A model generated the notes under the pieces. It was not told where the DNA came from, did not search any database, and saw only the letters and a program-made list of their open reading frames with translations. From the NCBI RefSeq assembly GCF_014204865.1, contig NZ_JACHMG010000001.1:7838501-7902500 (forward strand): 64,000 bases of DNA, given 5' to 3'. The position numbers and the translations under genes were made by a program. The stretch is from Amycolatopsis jiangsuensis (lineage in GTDB: Bacteria; Actinomycetota; Actinomycetes; Mycobacteriales; Pseudonocardiaceae). Positions 60,695-64,000 of this stretch are shown piece by piece; position 1 is the stretch's first letter; each line of letters starts with the position of its first letter.

Positions 60695-60981
60695 GCCGAT
60701 GCCAGCTTCAGGATGTCGTTGGCTTGCTTGAGTTCCCGGTTCTCCTTGCGCAACCGGTCCAGCTCGGCGCGCTCGGTCGCGGCCAGCTCACCGGCCGCCG
60801 CGACGGACGGGACACCCTGCTGGAGAGCCTTGACGATCCACACGCGCAGCGTCTCCGGGTGCACGTCGACCATCGGGCCGACGGCATGCGCGGCAGCATA
60901 GGCGGATCCGTACTCGTCGAGACGGTCCAGGGCCAGACGGACAGCCTTCTCACGGACCTCGGGCGGGTAACGCTTGGGCAT
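60658..60981 (-). CDS. IS3-family orfA (helix-turn-helix)
   Basis: A 107-residue protein: MPKRYPPEVREKAVRLALDR, GPMVDVHPETLRVWIVKALQ (HTH), and ERAELDRLRKENRELKQAND (leucine-zipper-like) with ILKLASAFFA near the end. It recognises the terminal repeats and competes with OrfAB. Starts at 60990 or 60999 are also possible. A run TTTTTTC near its end is the likely -1 slippery site. Confidence 0.88.
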   Translation of the reverse strand: MPKRYPPEVREKAVRLALDRLDEYGSAYAAAHAVGPMVDVHPETLRVWIVKALQQGVPSVAAAGELAATERAELDRLRKENRELKQANDILKLASAFFARELDPRHH

Positions 60982-61221
60982 GGTGACCATCATCCTCACG
61001 AAAGGAAGCGGCCCCCAACCCGTGACGGTTCAAGTAGACGCGAGCACTCAGGCTCCTGGGTTTCGTGGTCGTCAGGGTGCTGGTGTCGGCGACGGCCGCG
61101 CTATGCCGTCGAACTCCGTGGTTTGGCTCGAGCCTGGGTTGTGGCCCGCCGGGTTGACGGTTGGCTGGAGCCTGCTGGAGAGGTATGGGTGTCGTGTTCG
61201 TGTGCGGCCGCCGCCTGTGGT

Positions 61222-62220
61222 TCAGAGCGCGTCCCCGATCCGGATCTTCCTGGCCGCTTCGTGGGCCCGTTCGGCGGCGGCGCTGGCTCCGTACCTGCGA
61301 GCCATTTGTGCGGTAGTCCATCCGTTGAGCAGCATCAGGTCGCCTTCGCTGCCACCGGAGCTGAGGAAGGTGTGTGCCTGGAAGTGCCGGCCGAGATGTG
61401 CGTGAAGGTTGCGGCCGAGCACGCCGTGGGCGTCGGCGGCGTTGCCTCGTCGGCGGAGCATGATCTTGATGCCGTTCGGCGAGAGTGGCGTGCTTCGGCG
61501 GTGGTCGCTGAGCCACAGTCTGCTGGTGGTGTCGGCGTAGGGGTGGCGCGCCCGGACGCGGAGATAGCGGCCGAGTGCTTTGCCGGTGGCGGCGCTGAAG
61601 GGAAGCGCGCGCCATTTGCCGCCTTTGCCGAGGACGTTGACGACGCGACGGGAGAGATCGAGGTCGCGTTCCAGGTCGATGTTGGCGATTTCGGAGAGGC
61701 GGCCGCCGGTGTCCCAGATCAGTCGGATGATCGCTTCGTCCCGGCGGCTGTGGAAGTCGCGGCCTTGGCAGTCCCGGAGCACCTGCTTGATGAATTCCAC
61801 CGGGGTGATGGGGATCGGCTGGTCCGGAATGTGGGGTGGGTTCATGCGAGCCATCGGGTGGTGTTCGATCTCTTCCTCGGTCAGAAGCCAGTTGAACCAG
61901 GCGCTCAGGGCGCGGTAATTGTTGTTTGCATTGCCGGGGCTGGTGGTTGCGAGGCGATAGGCGATCCACCGTTTGACGTGGTTCGGTTCGTAGTCGGCGG
62001 GCTCAGTCGGCTTGGGTGGAACTGACGCCAGCCACGTTTCGGGGTCGTCGGCTTCCGGCGGTACGTCCGGGTCGGCGAGCCAGATGTGGAAGAAGCGCAC
62101 GGCGTCGCAGTAGCCGCGGATCGTGCGGGGGCTCTTGTTCTCCGCTTCAAGTGACATGGCCCACTCGTTGATCAACGCCTGCCAGGCCGGCGGAGCGGGC
62201 TTCGGGGCTCGGGTGCGCAT
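61222..62220 (-). CDS. Tyrosine recombinase (phage/ICE-type integrase)
   Basis: A 332-residue site-specific recombinase. An N-terminal SAM-like core-binding domain (AWQALINEWAMSLEAENKSP, RTIRGYCDAVRFFHIWLADP) precedes the catalytic domain: LIWDTGGRLSEIANIDLERD (Arg), GKGGKWRALPFSAATGKALG (Lys), LHAHLGRHFQAHTFLSSGG (HxxR) and AQMARRYGASAAAER (Tyr). ATG at 62220 is chosen because longer frames run through the tRNA. It lies about 105 bp from the 3' end of tRNA-Pro, on the same strand, the classic layout for an element integrated in a tRNA gene. No excisionase or replication gene is recognised next to it. Confidence 0.88.
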   Translation of the reverse strand: MRTRAPKPAPPAWQALINEWAMSLEAENKSPRTIRGYCDAVRFFHIWLADPDVPPEADDPETWLASVPPKPTEPADYEPNHVKRWIAYRLATTSPGNANNNYRALSAWFNWLLTEEEIEHHPMARMNPPHIPDQPIPITPVEFIKQVLRDCQGRDFHSRRDEAIIRLIWDTGGRLSEIANIDLERDLDLSRRVVNVLGKGGKWRALPFSAATGKALGRYLRVRARHPYADTTSRLWLSDHRRSTPLSPNGIKIMLRRRGNAADAHGVLGRNLHAHLGRHFQAHTFLSSGGSEGDLMLLNGWTTAQMARRYGASAAAERAHEAARKIRIGDAL

Positions 62221-62287
62221 GTGAAAATCCTCAAATAGGAGTGTCACTGAGCGCTGTGCTAGCTTCCGGGCCGCGTCCGACGGCACG

Positions 62288-62319
62288 AAAAAGGGGCTGA
62301 ACCCGCAGGTCCAGCCCCT
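62288..62319 (-). terminator. Intrinsic terminator after tRNA-Pro
   Basis: On the minus strand GGGGCTGGACC and GGTTCAGCCCC pair (one G-T wobble) around a TGCG loop and are followed by TTTTT (62288-62292). It ends transcription of tRNA-Pro before the integrase gene. Confidence 0.85.
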
Positions 62320-62324
62320 ATCGG

Positions 62325-62398
62325 TCGGGATGACAGGATTTGAACCTGCGACCCTCCGCTCCCAAAGCGGATGCGCTACCAAGCTGCGCCACATCCCG
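62325..62398 (-). tRNA. tRNA-Pro (anticodon TGG)
   Basis: The minus strand folds as a full cloverleaf: acceptor CGGGATG/CATCCCG, D arm GCGCAGCTTGGTAGCGC, anticodon stem TCCGC/GCGGA with loop TTTGGGA (anticodon TGG), and T arm with GGTTCAAATCC. The discriminator is A; CCA is not encoded. Its 3' end faces the integrase and is the natural attachment site for a tRNA-targeting element. Confidence 0.96.
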
Positions 62399-62508
62399 GT
62401 CCCGCCGGCGTACCCGGGGGGTGTGCCGGTCAGCCTAGCGCGCACGCTAAGCTTGCTGCGTTCCCGGGTCGTACCGGGGCGCTGCGGGTGTAGCTCAATG
62501 GTAGAGCC

Positions 62509-64000
<1,492 letters not shown>

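Larger units (their letters stand above)
59707..61033 (-). mobile_element. IS3-family insertion sequence, complete
   Basis: TTGAACCGTCACGGGT at 59707-59722 and its reverse complement ACCCGTGACGGTTCAA at 61018-61033 bound the element. It holds orfA and orfB in the IS3 arrangement with a T6 (A6 on the plus strand) run at 60689-60694 at the expected frameshift point. Flanks show no clear 3-bp duplication. It lies between the type VII operon and the integrase. Confidence 0.85.

Overview
The window is high-GC (roughly 65-70%) actinomycete chromosome. SARP-, XRE/DUF5753- and MmyB-type regulators, F420-type (LLM) oxidoreductases, EspG/DUF3558 type VII secretion accessories and IS256/IS701/IS3 elements together suggest Pseudonocardiaceae (Amycolatopsis-like). 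The genus is inferred from gene content, not shown directly.

Layout. 1-11 kb is regulatory and general metabolism: the end of a two-component system, a broken MaoC gene, a ROK regulator, an MFS transporter plus alpha/beta hydrolase, an unusual winged-helix/GAF regulator, a zinc alcohol dehydrogenase, an MmyB-type XRE regulator, a DUF2071 protein and an LLM oxidoreductase. 11-16 kb holds remnants of a second MmyB-type regulator and a GH30 glycosidase, an IclR-type regulator, and a divergent pair: a 51-residue predicted secreted peptide and a large SARP-NB-ARC-TPR regulator.

16-46 kb is a catabolic island. Minus-strand operon 1 has a beta-keto acid cleavage enzyme, TetR, a tandem OsmC protein and a dead epoxide hydrolase. 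Minus-strand operon 2 has a truncated MFS gene, an HbpS-like protein, a VOC protein, an ABM protein and a dead flavoprotein. The plus-strand operon, divergent from an IclR gene, has a PEP-mutase/isocitrate-lyase-family lyase, an aconitase-type two-subunit hydratase, an FAD monooxygenase, a flavodoxin-fold reductase, an acyl-CoA ligase, a dead enoyl-CoA hydratase, an aldehyde dehydrogenase and a dead SDR. Beyond these lie a MarR gene, GMC oxidoreductase and ALDH remnants, an MFS/SDR/Dabb/ferredoxin-reductase/ferredoxin operon, a second VOC gene, SDR and ADH remnants, and a CoA-transferase/HMG-CoA-lyase-type pair. The genes look suited to oxidising an unidentified ring compound, activating side-chain acids and cleaving substituted C4-C6 acids to pyruvate-level products. 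At least fourteen genes are broken by stops, frameshifts, truncations or fusions, so the island appears to be decaying, unless assembly errors explain part of this.

46-62 kb is rich in mobile DNA: an IS3 remnant, a complete IS701-type element, an IS256 fragment, a complete IS256-type element inserted in a type VII accessory operon, a complete IS3-type element with a probable -1 frameshift site, and a tyrosine recombinase beside tRNA-Pro. It also carries a PucR regulator, an aldehyde dehydrogenase, and two XRE regulators with small companion ORFs. The window ends with tRNA-Pro, tRNA-Gly and the 3' part of a large hybrid histidine kinase.
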